Source of the DNA: Allosaccharopolyspora coralli
GTDB lineage: Bacteria; Actinomycetota; Actinomycetes; Mycobacteriales; Pseudonocardiaceae
Reading direction: 5' to 3'
Length of the DNA stretch: 64,000 bases
Assembly: GCF_009664835.1 (NCBI RefSeq)
Contig: NZ_CP045929.1
Location: forward strand, 372,001 to 436,000
Part shown: in pieces, positions 1 through 8,703 of the stretch
How the letters are laid out: each line of letters opens with the position of its first letter
How positions within the stretch are numbered: position 1 is the stretch's first letter
Notes under the pieces: model-generated
Told to the model about the DNA's origin: nothing
The model's input: only the letters and a program-made list of their open reading frames with translations
The model's database searches: none
Translations under genes and position numbers: made by a program

Positions 1-1
1 C

Positions 2-541
2 GGCGTGACGCTGGTCGAGGACGACCTGGCTCCGCTCGGTGCTGCTGACGCGGTGCACGTGGTCGCCGGTGGTGCCGAACGGACCGACTCCGTGCGTATC
101 GCTCTGGAGGCGGCCCTCGCGCGGGTTTCGGGTGTCACGACCGTGCTCGTGCACGATGCCGCCCGTGCCTTCACCCCTCCGTCGGTGGTGCGGACCGTGG
201 TGGAGGCGGTGCAGCGCGGCGCGCCTGCCGTGGTTCCGGTGCTACCGGTCGCCGACACGGTGAAGCAGGTCGACGTCGACGGAGCCGTCGAACACACCGT
301 CGACCGCAATGCCCTGCGTGCCGTACAGACTCCGCAAGGGTTCACCGTCACCGTGCTGCGAGAGGCCTACGAGATCGACGGGGACATCGCCACCGACGAC
401 GCGGGTCTGGTCGAACGTGTCGGACATCCGGTGCTGGCCGTGCCCGGCCATCCGCACGCACTCAAGATCACGACGGCGTTCGACCTCGCGATCGCCGAAC
501 GCGTGCTCGCCCCCGCAGCGTCGGAAGAGGAACTCACGTGA
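2..541 (+). CDS. ispD: 2-C-methyl-D-erythritol 4-phosphate cytidylyltransferase (5'-truncated by window)
   Basis: This cytosolic MEP-pathway enzyme joins CTP and MEP to give CDP-ME for isoprenoid synthesis. About 179 residues are visible; full-length proteins have about 230, so the N-terminal CTP-binding loop lies before the window. Family motifs seen are [20 protein letters not shown], the [11 protein letters not shown] block, TDDAGLVE and the C-terminal [10 protein letters not shown] segment. The stop overlaps the GTG of ispF (GTGA), so the two are translationally coupled and supply consecutive-pathway enzymes. The first visible GTG at position 5 is internal to the gene and is not its start. 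Confidence 0.95.
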   Translation, partial: GVTLVEDDLAPLGAADAVHVVAGGAERTDSVRIALEAALARVSGVTTVLVHDAARAFTPPSVVRTVVEAVQRGAPAVVPVLPVADTVKQVDVDGAVEHTVDRNALRAVQTPQGFTVTVLREAYEIDGDIATDDAGLVERVGHPVLAVPGHPHALKITTAFDLAIAERVLAPAASEEELT

Positions 542-1017
542 CCCAGCCCCTCCCTCGTGTCGGTCAAGGCATCGACGTGCATCCGGTCGAGCCGGGGCGT
601 GAATGCTGGGTCGCCGGACTGTTCTGGTCCGATGTCGACGGCTGCTCCGGGCACTCCGACGGGGACGTCGCCGCGCACGCGCTGTGCGACGCGGCACTGT
701 CGGCGGCAGGGCTCGGTGATCTCGGCGCCGTGTTCGGCACCGGTGACGACCGCTGGGCCGGTGCACACGGCGTCGACCTGCTCGCCGAGGTGCGCCGCAG
801 GCTCGAAGCCGCAGGCCACGTCGTCGGGAACGCAACGGTTCAGGTCGTCGGCAACACGCCCCGGATCGGCACTCGCCGGGAGGAGGCGCAGCGCGTGCTT
901 TCGGAGGCGCTCGGCGCGCCGGTCTCGGTGGCGGGAACGACGTCGGACGGCTTGGGACTCACCGGCCGCGGTGAGGGTCGCGCCGCGATCGCCACGGCGC
1001 TGGTGTTCACGGCCTGA
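538..1017 (+). CDS. ispF: 2-C-methyl-D-erythritol 2,4-cyclodiphosphate synthase
   Basis: IspF cyclises CDP-ME 2-phosphate to MEcPP with loss of CMP in the MEP pathway. The 159-residue length is normal for the family. The metal ligands are visible as D13-x-H15 (GIDVHP) and H47 in the [10 protein letters not shown] helix, with the HSD phosphate-binding loop at 39-41. The C-terminal [14 protein letters not shown] signature is intact. The GTG start overlaps the ispD stop by four bases. In many bacteria ispD and ispF are adjacent or fused; here they are separate, overlapping genes. Confidence 0.96.
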   Translation: MTQPLPRVGQGIDVHPVEPGRECWVAGLFWSDVDGCSGHSDGDVAAHALCDAALSAAGLGDLGAVFGTGDDRWAGAHGVDLLAEVRRRLEAAGHVVGNATVQVVGNTPRIGTRREEAQRVLSEALGAPVSVAGTTSDGLGLTGRGEGRAAIATALVFTA

Positions 1018-1121
1018 CCTGGCGGTGCACCCGGCTGTCTCGTGGTGGGTCGCCAGAGTTCAGGGAATGTTCAGGGCTCGTCCCGGGGTCAACGGGGCGG
1101 CTCGTGGCGCACCCTCGGGGT

Positions 1122-1367
1122 ATGGCGCTGGGGAAGTTTGCGTGGGATGGCGGGGAAGCGCTCGGCCGGGCTCCCCGGACCAGGCGCGCGCTCGTGGTGC
1201 AGCCGGTCGTGGCGTGGCCGGTGTCGTGGTGGTTGTGGGCCGTGGGCGCCGCGGCCTCGCTCGGCCTGGCTGTCGTCCTGTTGTGGGTGAGCGCGCTGGC
1301 GTGCGTCTACGCGATCCTCGCGCCGATGCACGGCAGTGCCTCGCGGCGAGACGAGTGCACCGACTGA
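1122..1367 (+). CDS. Small hypothetical membrane protein
   Basis: I do not recognise this 81-residue protein. A basic N-terminal part of about 28 residues is followed by a Trp-rich hydrophobic stretch (WPVSWWLWAVGAAASLGLAVVLLWVSAL) that continues to about residue 65, enough for one or two membrane passes, and then a short charged tail. ATG 1122 is chosen because the in-frame GTG 18 bases upstream only adds a Pro/Arg-poor leader. It lies between ispF and the broken mazF relic. Its end is close to that relic, so it could be a chance reading frame; coding potential was judged from composition only. Confidence 0.4.
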   Translation: MALGKFAWDGGEALGRAPRTRRALVVQPVVAWPVSWWLWAVGAAASLGLAVVLLWVSALACVYAILAPMHGSASRRDECTD

Positions 1368-1375
1368 TCACACCG

Positions 1376-1533
1376 GGATGCGCAGTAGCGGCGCCTCGGG
1401 GGTCCGTGGTGAGCGGGCACACTGTGATCGAGTGGGTGCCCTCGAAACGGTCGTCCTGCACGATCACGACCGGTCTGGGCTTTCCGGTGTAGGCATCGCG
1501 TCCGGCGGCGGTGTAGATCTCTCCCCGGCTCAC
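1376..1533 (-). pseudogene. MazF/PemK-type toxin fragment, frameshifted
   Basis: The first 48 or so residues read as a MazF-family endoribonuclease N-terminus: SRGEIYTAA, then KPRPVVIVQDDRF and the TVCPLTTDP strand. After TTDP the frame changes. The expected continuation EAPLLRIPV is present in another frame near 1378-1402 and is followed at once by a stop, so the C-terminal half is missing. The GTG start overlaps the stop of the MazE-like antitoxin gene (GTGA), the usual antitoxin-toxin coupling. The toxin is very probably inactive, leaving an orphan antitoxin. Confidence 0.7.
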
Positions 1534-1742
1534 TCCCCGGCCTCGTCGATGTCCCAGGCGAGCGCTTCGACGAAGCCCTGATCACCGTCCGCGTGCTCGC
1601 TTGCGGCGACCGCTAGCGACTGAGCGTGTGCAGCAGCCGTGAACGAGGCCGACCGGGAGTCGGGCACCCAGATCTGCACCGGCCGTAGTCCCTGCGCACG
1701 CAGCCGCTGGCGGTACTCGTGAACTCGCGCGCGGGATGTCAC
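1530..1742 (-). CDS. MazE-like antitoxin (DUF3018 family)
   Basis: The 70-residue product carries the DUF3018/MazE-like core (VHEYRQRLRAQGLRPVQIWVPDSRS) followed by an acidic tail, which in this family binds and neutralises a MazF-type toxin. The GTG at 1742 is preferred: upstream in-frame codons lie in a piece of DNA copied from the HAD hydrolase gene (1759-1817) and are unlikely to be coding here. Its stop overlaps the start of the frameshifted mazF relic. It may now act only as an autoregulator or as a neutraliser of a toxin encoded elsewhere; that is inference. Confidence 0.7.
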   Translation of the reverse strand: MTSRARVHEYRQRLRAQGLRPVQIWVPDSRSASFTAAAHAQSLAVAASEHADGDQGFVEALAWDIDEAGE

Positions 1743-1758
1743 GATCTGGCGATGGCCG

Positions 1759-1817
1759 GGCTCGAACACGAGAAGGCCTGGTTCGACGGGATCCACGACG
1801 AGCACGGGCAGCCGTTC
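1759..1817. repeat. Duplicated internal fragment of the downstream HAD hydrolase gene
   Basis: These 59 bases match 2705-2763 with only a few differences and in the same orientation. Read on the plus strand they encode LEHEKAWFDGIHDEHGQPF, residues 16-34 of the HAD protein. The copy ends at the stop codon of the PIN toxin gene and begins just before the MazE-like start. Confidence 0.85.
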
Positions 1818-2214
1818 ACACCGCGATGACGTCGACGACCGACTCGAGTGCTGTGAAGTCCTTCGGGTTGCGGGTCAACAGCGGAAGCTGGTGCACCCCG
1901 GCGACCGCGGCGATCATGAGATCCATACGTCGTGGTCGTGGATCCCGCCGAAGGCGGAGGACGAGTGCGCGCAGCGCGCCGTAGGTCTGCGCGCAAGGGC
2001 TGTCGAACGGAATCACGTCGAGGGTCGAACGAATCTCGACGAGTCGTTCCTGCCGCCGGGCGGACTCGACGACGTTCGTGCAGTGGACGCCGAAGCTCAG
2101 CTCCGCGAGGGTGATCGACGAGATGGCGTGCTCGGCAGCATGCCGGTCAGCGGCCTCCGCGGGAAAGTCGATCACCGCGGAGGTGTCCAGCAGCGATACC
2201 GGGTGTCTGTTCAT
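1816..2214 (-). CDS. vapC: PIN-domain toxin (VapC family)
   Basis: VapC toxins are Mg2+-dependent ribonucleases that cut tRNA or rRNA when the partner antitoxin is lost. The 132-residue product has the PIN acidic residues in order: D of LLDTSAVID near residue 8, E of LAELSFG near 40, and D of the RMDLMIAAVA segment near 100, followed by LLTRNPKDF. ATG 2214 is chosen because it overlaps the antitoxin stop (ATGA), the normal coupling in these modules. The frame is open upstream but runs into the antitoxin gene. Confidence 0.88.
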   Translation of the reverse strand: MNRHPVSLLDTSAVIDFPAEAADRHAAEHAISSITLAELSFGVHCTNVVESARRQERLVEIRSTLDVIPFDSPCAQTYGALRALVLRLRRDPRPRRMDLMIAAVAGVHQLPLLTRNPKDFTALESVVDVIAV

Positions 2215-2519
2215 TCCCGGCCGCGATCCCCCTGCGTTCCGGGCCGGTCTCGCCACGGATCGTCGAGCTCGTCCGGGCCGAAGAAGCTATCCGCTGCCGC
2301 TATGTCTTCGTGCCACGCCTCGACGTCCACAGGGGTCTCGGCGAGCAGCGCAGCCACCTCCGCGGTCGGGATGCTGCGCCGCTTTGTGCTCGGGCGGTGC
2401 GGAACCAGGTCGGCGACGGGCTTTCCGTTGCGTGTGACAGTGAAGCTCTCGCCGGCCTCGACACGGCGGACGATCTCTGCGTTGTCGTTGCGCAGCTCCC
2501 GCTGCCCGATCACCGTCAT
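2211..2519 (-). CDS. Phd/YefM-type antitoxin, partner of the PIN toxin
   Basis: This 102-residue protein starts with the Phd/YefM fold: GQRELRNDNAEIVRRVEAGESFTVTRNGKPVADLVP, a DNA-binding domain that also autorepresses the operon. The C-terminal half, rich in Asp and Glu (DVEAWHEDIAAADSFFGPDELDDPW), is the likely toxin-binding tail. It overlaps the PIN toxin start by four bases, giving a complete two-gene type II module on the minus strand. The short space to the divergent HAD gene (2520-2658) should hold both promoters. Confidence 0.88.
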   Translation of the reverse strand: MTVIGQRELRNDNAEIVRRVEAGESFTVTRNGKPVADLVPHRPSTKRRSIPTAEVAALLAETPVDVEAWHEDIAAADSFFGPDELDDPWRDRPGTQGDRGRE

Positions 2520-2658
2520 AGCACTACCGTAGCACTCGGTGGCGAACCGCGAGGTTCGTCAACCAGCGTCGCAGCTGCTCATGCTCGGTACCGGAACCAG
2601 CGATGGTGGCCCTCTCGGCGTCTCGGACAACACCGGACGTGCGGGATACCGTGCGGGT

Positions 2659-3342
2659 ATGACTGTGCGCGCGGTGGTGTTCGACTTTTCCGGCACGTTG
2701 TTCCGGCTCGAACACGAGCAGGCCTGGTTCGACGGCATCCACGACGAGCACGGGCAGCCGTTCGACGCCGAGGGGCGTGAGGCGTTGCTTCGCCGCATGG
2801 TCGCTCCGGTTCGCGAGGACGTCGACGTGCCCGAGGACGTCCTGGACGCGTGGGAACGCCGCGACCTCGACCCCGAGCTGCACCGCAAGGCCTACGTCGG
2901 CCTGCTGACTCGCGCCGGACTGACCGCTGAGCAGGCCGCGACGTTCTACGGGCGGCTCAGCGACCCGTTGGCCTGGACGCCGTATCCCGACGCGGCCGAG
3001 GTGCTGTACCGGCTGCATGCCCAGGGGACGAAGACGGCCGTGTTGAGCAACATCGGCTACGACATCCGGCCCGCGTTCGCCAACCTCGGGGTCCTCGACC
3101 AGCTCGACGAGGTGTTCATGTCGTACGTGGAGGGGCTCGTCAAACCCGACGCCCAGCTGTTCCGCCGGGTGTGTTCACGACTCGGCGTGGCCCCCTCGGA
3201 GACGGTCATGGTCGGCGACAGTGTGGAGGCCGACGGCGGCGCGGCCGAGGTTGGCTGCCGGGTGGTGATCGTCGACCCGTTGCCCGTCGCGGAGCGAAAA
3301 GAGGCGCTGATCACAGCGCTGGAGACCGCCGGCGTGCTCTGA
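2659..3342 (+). CDS. HAD-superfamily hydrolase (subfamily IA)
   Basis: The 227-residue protein has the HAD motifs in order: motif I FDFSGTL with nucleophile D9, motif II in VLSNIG, motif III Lys in KPDAQLF and motif IV GDSVEAD. The residue two after the nucleophile, normally Asp in phosphatases, is Ser11, so the general acid/base may be altered; DFSGTL variants are common in actinobacteria. The substrate is unknown. ATG 2659 is chosen because the conserved fold begins at residue 4; upstream in-frame codons cross the promoter region. It precedes cysS by 63 bases in the same direction. Confidence 0.85.
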   Translation: MTVRAVVFDFSGTLFRLEHEQAWFDGIHDEHGQPFDAEGREALLRRMVAPVREDVDVPEDVLDAWERRDLDPELHRKAYVGLLTRAGLTAEQAATFYGRLSDPLAWTPYPDAAEVLYRLHAQGTKTAVLSNIGYDIRPAFANLGVLDQLDEVFMSYVEGLVKPDAQLFRRVCSRLGVAPSETVMVGDSVEADGGAAEVGCRVVIVDPLPVAERKEALITALETAGVL

Positions 3343-3405
3343 GCGGAACGACGAGAGCATCCCTGAGGTGCGGGAACGCGTGACCGGACCCGTACCATCT
3401 GCACC

Positions 3406-4800
3406 GTGAACTTGCACCTGTATGACACCGCCACCCGCTCGACGCGCGCGTTCCGGCCGCGTGAGGAGGGGATCGCGTCCCTGTACGTGTGTGGCGCGAC
3501 CGTGCAGGGCGTTCCCCACATCGGACACGTCCGCAGTGGCCTGAACTTCGACGTGCTGCGGCGCTGGCTCGATCACCAGGGGCTCGACACTCGCCTGGTC
3601 CGCAACGTCACCGACATCGACGACAAGATCCTCGAGAAGGCCGCGGACGCGGGACGGCCGTGGTGGGAGTGGGCGGCGACCCACGAGCGTGCGTTCGAGT
3701 ACGCCTACGACGCGCTCGGGTGCCTGCCGCCGTCGGTGCTGCCGCGCGCCACCGGGCACGTGACGCAGATGATCGAGCTGATGCAGCGGTTGATCGAGCG
3801 CGGCCACGCGTACGCCGCCGGCGGCGACGTGTATTTCTCGGTGGGCACCTTCGCCGAGTCCTACGGGGCGCTGTCCGGGCAGAAGCTCGACGACGTGCAG
3901 CAGGGCGAGAGCGCGGCCACCGGCAAGCGGGATCCGCGCGACTTCACCATGTGGAAGACGGCGAAGCCGGGCGAGCCGAGCTGGCCGACACCGTGGGGCC
4001 AGGGACGTCCCGGATGGCACCTGGAGTGCTCGGCGATGGCGACCTACTACCTGGGGTCCGAGTTCGACATCCACGGTGGCGGACTCGACCTGGTGTTCCC
4101 GCACCACGAGAACGAGCGGGCCCAGTCGCACGCGGCCGGTGACGAGTTCGCCCGCTACTGGATGCACAACGCGTGGGTCACGATGAGCGGCGAGAAGATG
4201 TCGAAGTCGCTGGGCAACGTGGTCGCGATCCCGGCGATGCTGGAGCGGGTGCGGGCAGTGGAGCTGCGCTACTACCTGATCACGCCGCACTATCGGTCGA
4301 CGATCGAGTACTCCGAGGAGTCGTTGGAGGACGCGGTCACCGCCTACAAACGGATCGAGTCGTTCGTGCACCGCGTCACGCAGCGGGCGGGTTCGTGCGA
4401 GCCGGGCGAGGTGACCGCCGAGTTCCGTGTCGCGCTGGACGACGACCTGGGCACACCGCAGGCGGTCGCCGCAGTGCACAATGTGGTGAAGGAAGGCAAC
4501 GCCGCCCTCGACCGGGGTGACGACCTCGCCGCCCGGGAGGCGGCGAGTGCGGTGCGGGCCATGATGGGCGTGCTCGGTCTGGACCCGCTCGCCCCGCAGT
4601 GGGCGGAGCGCTCCGGCGGTGACGACGCCGCTCGGCGCGCGCTGTCCGAACTGGTCGAGGACCTGCTCGAACAGCGTCGCAAGGCGCGGGCGGACAAGGA
4701 TTTCGCCACGGCCGACGCGGTGCGGGATCGCCTGCAAGCCTCCGGCATTGCCGTCGAGGACACCCCCGACGGTCCGCTGTGGACAGTGAAAGACGGGTAA
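3406..4800 (+). CDS. cysS: Cysteine-tRNA ligase
   Basis: CysRS charges tRNA-Cys in the cytosol. The 464-residue length is typical. Cys29 (YVCG) is the first zinc ligand, the class I signature is HIGH at residues 38-41, LECSAM and the HHENE segment supply the other zinc ligands, and KMSKS lies at 264-268. The C-terminal DALR and anticodon regions follow. The start is GTG. It is three bases from rlmB, the common actinobacterial order. This is not the mycothiol ligase MshC, because the length and downstream partner fit CysS. Confidence 0.95.
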   Translation: MNLHLYDTATRSTRAFRPREEGIASLYVCGATVQGVPHIGHVRSGLNFDVLRRWLDHQGLDTRLVRNVTDIDDKILEKAADAGRPWWEWAATHERAFEYAYDALGCLPPSVLPRATGHVTQMIELMQRLIERGHAYAAGGDVYFSVGTFAESYGALSGQKLDDVQQGESAATGKRDPRDFTMWKTAKPGEPSWPTPWGQGRPGWHLECSAMATYYLGSEFDIHGGGLDLVFPHHENERAQSHAAGDEFARYWMHNAWVTMSGEKMSKSLGNVVAIPAMLERVRAVELRYYLITPHYRSTIEYSEESLEDAVTAYKRIESFVHRVTQRAGSCEPGEVTAEFRVALDDDLGTPQAVAAVHNVVKEGNAALDRGDDLAAREAASAVRAMMGVLGLDPLAPQWAERSGGDDAARRALSELVEDLLEQRRKARADKDFATADAVRDRLQASGIAVEDTPDGPLWTVKDG

Positions 4801-4803
4801 CAC

Positions 4804-5754
4804 GTGGCCGGCAACGACAAGCGCCGCGGAGCGAAACGCAAGCCCGGCACCAAGAAGGGCATGGTCGTCGGCTCCGGCGGCCAGCGACGCAAGGCTCTCG
4901 AAGGGCGCGGACCGACTCCGAAGGCCGAGAACAGGGTCAGTCACCCCGCGAAGAAGCGGGCCGACGCCCGTAAGGCCCAGCAGCAGAAGCGGGAACGCAA
5001 GCAGTCGACCGAGGGCCCGGAGCTCATCGCGGGCCGGAATCCGGTCGCCGAGTGCATCCGCGCGGGCGTGCCCGCCACCGGGCTGTATCTCGCGCACGGC
5101 ATCGAGCTCGACGACCGTGTGAAGGAAGCCGTCGGCGGTGCGGAGGACCAGGGCATCTCGGTGGTCGAGGTGCCGCGTACCGAACTCGATCGACTCACCG
5201 GCGGCGCGTTGCACCAGGGCCTCGCGTTGCAGGTGCCGCCGTACGACTACTCCGACGTCCGGGACGTGCTGGAGCACGCCGTCGACTCGGGGATGCCGCC
5301 GATGCTCGTCGCACTCGACGGGGTCACCGACCCGCGCAACCTCGGCGCGGTGATCCGCTCGGCGGCGGCGTTCGGAGCGCACGGCGTGATCGTGCCGCAG
5401 CGCCGCAGCGCGGGTCTGACCGCGGTGGCCTGGCGCACGAGCGCGGGCGCGGCGGCGCGGATCCCGATCGCGAAGGCGACGAATCTGACGCGGGCGTTGA
5501 AGGACCTCAAGTCCGAGGGCCTCATGGCCGTGGGGCTCGACGCCGACTCGGACGTGAGCTCCGACGAGCTGGAGCTGGCGACCGAGCCGATCGTGGTGGT
5601 CGTCGGTTCCGAGGGCCGCGGGTTGTCCCGTCTCGTGCGGGAGACCTGCGACCAGACGGTGTCGATCCCGATGGTCGGCGGTGTCGAGTCGCTGAACGCC
5701 TCCGTCGCGGCGGGGATCGTGCTCTCCGAAGTCGCCCGACGCCGCCGCCGCTGA
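4804..5754 (+). CDS. rlmB: 23S rRNA (guanosine(2251)-2'-O)-methyltransferase RlmB
   Basis: This SpoU/TrmH-class SAM-dependent ribose methyltransferase modifies 23S rRNA. A very basic extension fills residues 1-75, typical of actinobacterial members. The substrate-binding domain begins at [10 protein letters not shown] (about 76-90), and the knotted SPOUT domain shows motif 1 [16 protein letters not shown], motif 2 VVGSEGRGL and motif 3 [21 protein letters not shown] start, three bases after cysS, so the two are probably cotranscribed. The length of 316 residues is normal with the tail. Confidence 0.92.
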   Translation: MAGNDKRRGAKRKPGTKKGMVVGSGGQRRKALEGRGPTPKAENRVSHPAKKRADARKAQQQKRERKQSTEGPELIAGRNPVAECIRAGVPATGLYLAHGIELDDRVKEAVGGAEDQGISVVEVPRTELDRLTGGALHQGLALQVPPYDYSDVRDVLEHAVDSGMPPMLVALDGVTDPRNLGAVIRSAAAFGAHGVIVPQRRSAGLTAVAWRTSAGAAARIPIAKATNLTRALKDLKSEGLMAVGLDADSDVSSDELELATEPIVVVVGSEGRGLSRLVRETCDQTVSIPMVGGVESLNASVAAGIVLSEVARRRRR

Positions 5755-5770
5755 GGGGTGAAGCGAGCTG

Positions 5771-5928
5771 GGGTTGATCCGCGTTGATGCTCGGGTGGCG
5801 GAACCTCACCTCGCGGCTGGCTGCGGGATCGTCGACCTCAGGCAGCCGCTCTCCATCACGTCGACGCTGTCCTCGCCAGCCACGAGGTGAGAACCCGCGG
5901 GTGGTCGGCCTGCGTAGGTGGTGGGAAC
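5771..5928 (+). repeat. Dispersed hairpin repeat, copy A
   Basis: The inverted arms are at 5804-5821 (CCTCACCTCGCGGCTGGC) and 5875-5891 (GCCAGCCACGAGGTGAG). They enclose a GGGATCGTCGACCTC centre and are flanked on the left by a TCCGCGTT/GGTGGCGGAA motif and on the right by GAACCCGCGGGTGGTC..CTGCGTAGGTGG. Related copies are at 13771-13868 (split), 20990-21135 (reverse) and 53790-53955. It fills the gap between rlmB and the convergent scramblase-like gene. Confidence 0.85.
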
Positions 5929-5971
5929 AACTTCCTGACTGCAGCACGCAAGCCGAACACCCTGGATACCG

Positions 5972-6796
5972 CTACTTCTGAGCTTGGCCGAGGACGGTGT
6001 CGACGGTGAGAGCCGAGGCGACGACGAAGCTGATCAGTGGTTCCGGCAACGGCCGGTGGATCTGCAGTACATAGTTGTCGGCGGTGGTGAACGCGGCTTT
6101 CGCGAGTCCCTGCCAGGTCTTGCTGATCTTGCCGACCTCGGAGTCGGTGTGGTCGAGGACACTGATGTCCCACGCCCGCAGGTTCTGAGCGTGCAGGCCG
6201 CCGACGCGTTGCCCGTTGGCCTCGAACGCGAACCGCACTTTGCCCCACACGTTCTCCATCCGCAGGGACCCGACGGGGCTGCCGTCGCCGCGCTGAACGT
6301 GCACGGTCGACTTCCACATCGTCGCGGGGCGGGTGAGGTGCAGGACCGGCGTGCCGTGCGCGTCCCGAATCTCCAGCTTCACCTCCATCACGGAGTCGAG
6401 CTTGGTGAGCATGCGCATCGCCTTCTGCATCCCGCTCTGTCCCACCTGCACGACCGAGCCGAGGGTGTGGCCGTGCTGGTCGTAGACGGCGTACTCGTTC
6501 GCCGTCTCCCAGATCTTCGCTTTCTGGTTCACCACCAGCACCGGCTCGGTGAACAGCGTGCCGCCGCCTCCGCCGACGACACCACCGACGCTCGCTCGTT
6601 TCTGCACCTGACGCTGTACGTCGTCCTGTCCGGTGCCGCCGACGGCGAGTTCGAGGTCGTGCGAGTCGCTCCGGGCCTGCTGTGGCCGGGCCGGTCGTGC
6701 GGGGTGCACGTGGTGCGTCCACTGCCTGCCGTCCCACCAGCGCACCTGGCGCGGGTCGCGGTCGGGGTACCAGCCGGGCGGAGTCGGTGCCGTCAT
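5972..6796 (-). CDS. LURP-one/phospholipid-scramblase-related protein with DUF2510 N-terminus
   Basis: The 274-residue protein starts with a DUF2510 module (GWYPDRDPRQVRWWDGRQWTHH, residues 8-29), often a short localisation or interaction module in actinobacterial envelope proteins. After a Gln/Gly-rich linker comes a scramblase/LURP-one-like beta-barrel domain from about residue 80 (LFTEPVLVVNQKAKIWETANEYAVYD) to the hydrophobic C-terminal helix near 255. Such domains bind lipids or act as tubby-like membrane sensors; its role here is not known. ATG 6796 places DUF2510 directly at the N-terminus. Confidence 0.75.
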   Translation of the reverse strand: MTAPTPPGWYPDRDPRQVRWWDGRQWTHHVHPARPARPQQARSDSHDLELAVGGTGQDDVQRQVQKRASVGGVVGGGGGTLFTEPVLVVNQKAKIWETANEYAVYDQHGHTLGSVVQVGQSGMQKAMRMLTKLDSVMEVKLEIRDAHGTPVLHLTRPATMWKSTVHVQRGDGSPVGSLRMENVWGKVRFAFEANGQRVGGLHAQNLRAWDISVLDHTDSEVGKISKTWQGLAKAAFTTADNYVLQIHRPLPEPLISFVVASALTVDTVLGQAQK

Positions 6797-6938
6797 GCTC
6801 GTGAGCTTATGCGGGTGGCCTCGGCCCGTGGGGCGGGTTCGCCCGTTCCGGACTGGTCGGCGTGGTGGCTCCGTTAGAGTTCCGGACCGTAGAACCAGGG
6901 AGGTCTGGTAGCGACGTCCCGAACCCCGAGGCCCCGAG

Positions 6939-8372
6939 ATGTCGTTCGCCAGTCCCCTGTTCCTGTGGTACTTCCTGCCTGTCGTCCTGGTGGGAGTCCT
7001 CGTCGCGCCGCGCGCGGCCCGCAACGCGGTCGTCGCAGGCGCGAGCCTGGTGTTCTACGCCAGCGGCGCGGGCGGGACGACCGTCCTGCTGCTGTGCTGC
7101 ATCGCGGTCAACTTCGTCGTCGGCAGGGGCTTGGAGCCCGACGACTGGGGTTTCGGCGAGGCGCGCAGACGGCTGCTGCTCGTCGGCGGCGTGGGATTCA
7201 ACGTCGCGGTGCTGGCGATCTGGAAGTACGCGGGGTTCGCCACGGAACAGCTCGACGTGCTCACCAGCTGGTTCGGCGGCGAGTTCCCGGTGGTGCAGCT
7301 GGCGCTGCCGATCGGCATCTCGTTCTACACGTTCCACCACATCTCGTACCTGGTGGACATCTACCGGGGTGAGCGTCCCGCGCTGCGTGAGCCGGTCGCG
7401 TTCGTCACCTACATCTCGATGTTCCCGCAGCTCGTCGCGGGTCCGATCGTGCGGTACCGGGAGATCGCGGACCAGCTGCCGCAGCGCCGCACGCACCGGC
7501 TGGACGACATCGCGTCCGGGTTCCCGAGGTTCGCGTGGGGTCTGACGAAGAAGGTCGTCATCGCCGACACGCTGGCCCCGATGGTCGACGCGTGCTTCGC
7601 GACCCCGGCCGAGGACATGACGTTCGCGATCGCCTGGCTCGGCGCGATCGGCTACACGGTGCAGCTGTACTTCGACTTCTCCGGATACTCGGACATGGCG
7701 ATCGGACTGGCAAGGATGCTCGGGTTCCGCCTGCCGGAGAACTTCGCGCGCCCGTACTCGTCGGTGACGGTCACCGAGTTCTGGCGTCGCTGGCACATGT
7801 CGCTGTCGCGTTGGTTCCGCGACTATGTCTACATTCCGCTCGGCGGTAATCGGAAGGGTGTGCACCGCACCTATCTGAACCTCGGTGTCATTTTCGTGCT
7901 CACCGGTTTCTGGCACGGCGCGGCGTGGACGTTCCTGGTGTGGGGTCTTTTTCACGGGATGCTGCTGGTCGTCGAGCGCGCCACGGGCCGGGACCGCGCG
8001 CCGAGCACCCCCGGGGGCCGGATCGGTCGCCGGGCGGTGACGATGCTGTGCGTCGTGGTGGGCTGGGTGTTCTTCCGCGCGCCGGATCTCGGCACGGCCT
8101 TCACGATGCTCGGGCACATGCTGACGCCCGACCTGGCCGGGCTGACCGACGTGGTCGCGGCCTCGATGACCAACCAGCGCGTGCTGTTCCTGGTCGTCGC
8201 ACTGGCCGTGGTGTTCGTCCCGGCGAACTCGGGGACCGGGCCGTTCCTGGAGTCGGTGCGTTCCCGCCGCGCCACCGCCCTGCGCGTCGGGGTCATGACC
8301 GCGGGTCTCGGCTACGCCGCGCTCCTGGTCGCTACCGGCTCCTTCAGCCCGTTCCTCTACTACCAGTTCTGA
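6939..8372 (+). CDS. MBOAT-family O-acyltransferase (AlgI-like)
   Basis: This 477-residue polytopic membrane protein of the MBOAT family moves acyl groups, usually acetyl, onto an extracytoplasmic polysaccharide or other acceptor. About ten hydrophobic segments are seen. Family blocks include LPIGISFYTFHHISYLVD, SMFPQLVAGPIVRY, YFDFSGYSDMAIGLA, FWRRWHMSLSRWFRDYVYIPLGG and LTGFWHGAAWTF, with the conserved His in GFWHGA. AlgI-type proteins work with an AlgX/AlgJ SGNH protein; such a gene lies at 11463-12761. The pairing and the acceptor are inference. Confidence 0.9.
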   Translation: MSFASPLFLWYFLPVVLVGVLVAPRAARNAVVAGASLVFYASGAGGTTVLLLCCIAVNFVVGRGLEPDDWGFGEARRRLLLVGGVGFNVAVLAIWKYAGFATEQLDVLTSWFGGEFPVVQLALPIGISFYTFHHISYLVDIYRGERPALREPVAFVTYISMFPQLVAGPIVRYREIADQLPQRRTHRLDDIASGFPRFAWGLTKKVVIADTLAPMVDACFATPAEDMTFAIAWLGAIGYTVQLYFDFSGYSDMAIGLARMLGFRLPENFARPYSSVTVTEFWRRWHMSLSRWFRDYVYIPLGGNRKGVHRTYLNLGVIFVLTGFWHGAAWTFLVWGLFHGMLLVVERATGRDRAPSTPGGRIGRRAVTMLCVVVGWVFFRAPDLGTAFTMLGHMLTPDLAGLTDVVAASMTNQRVLFLVVALAVVFVPANSGTGPFLESVRSRRATALRVGVMTAGLGYAALLVATGSFSPFLYYQF

Positions 8373-8703
8373 ATAGCGGAGATCTCCTCCCGGTCAGCCA
8401 CAGGCACCCGACGCACGATGGGCATCCTCACCCACCGAACACCAAGATCAACTGCTGTCACCAGCTGAAGTCGAGATTGGCTGGTGGTGCGGAGCACGGC
8501 GAAGGCGTCGTCCTCCGGTCCCTTCTGCTCCGACGCGCCGGGACACGCCGATCGTGGGACATTGCCCACGAGGACGCTGCGCGCCGCCGGTCCGCGCGGG
8601 CCTGACGGGATCGCCGCCCCGACGGCGGTGATCGCCGCGAAGATCGGGTGGTTATGCTGCGTAGGTTCTGGCGGCGGATCGGCAAGGGCAAGGAGCAGCG
8701 CGC
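8373..8703. other. Intergenic stretch with no supported gene
   Basis: These 331 bases separate the MBOAT gene from metP. No reading frame has family similarity that I can recognise. The last part (8640-8703) leads into the metP start and contains an AAGG-rich ribosome-binding region. No clear terminator was found. Confidence 0.4.

Noticed and set aside
3175-5382. A 735-codon minus-strand open frame opposite cysS and rlmB
   Set aside because: It is the antisense of two well-conserved genes; the translation is His/Arg-rich with no family features, typical of high-GC shadow frames.
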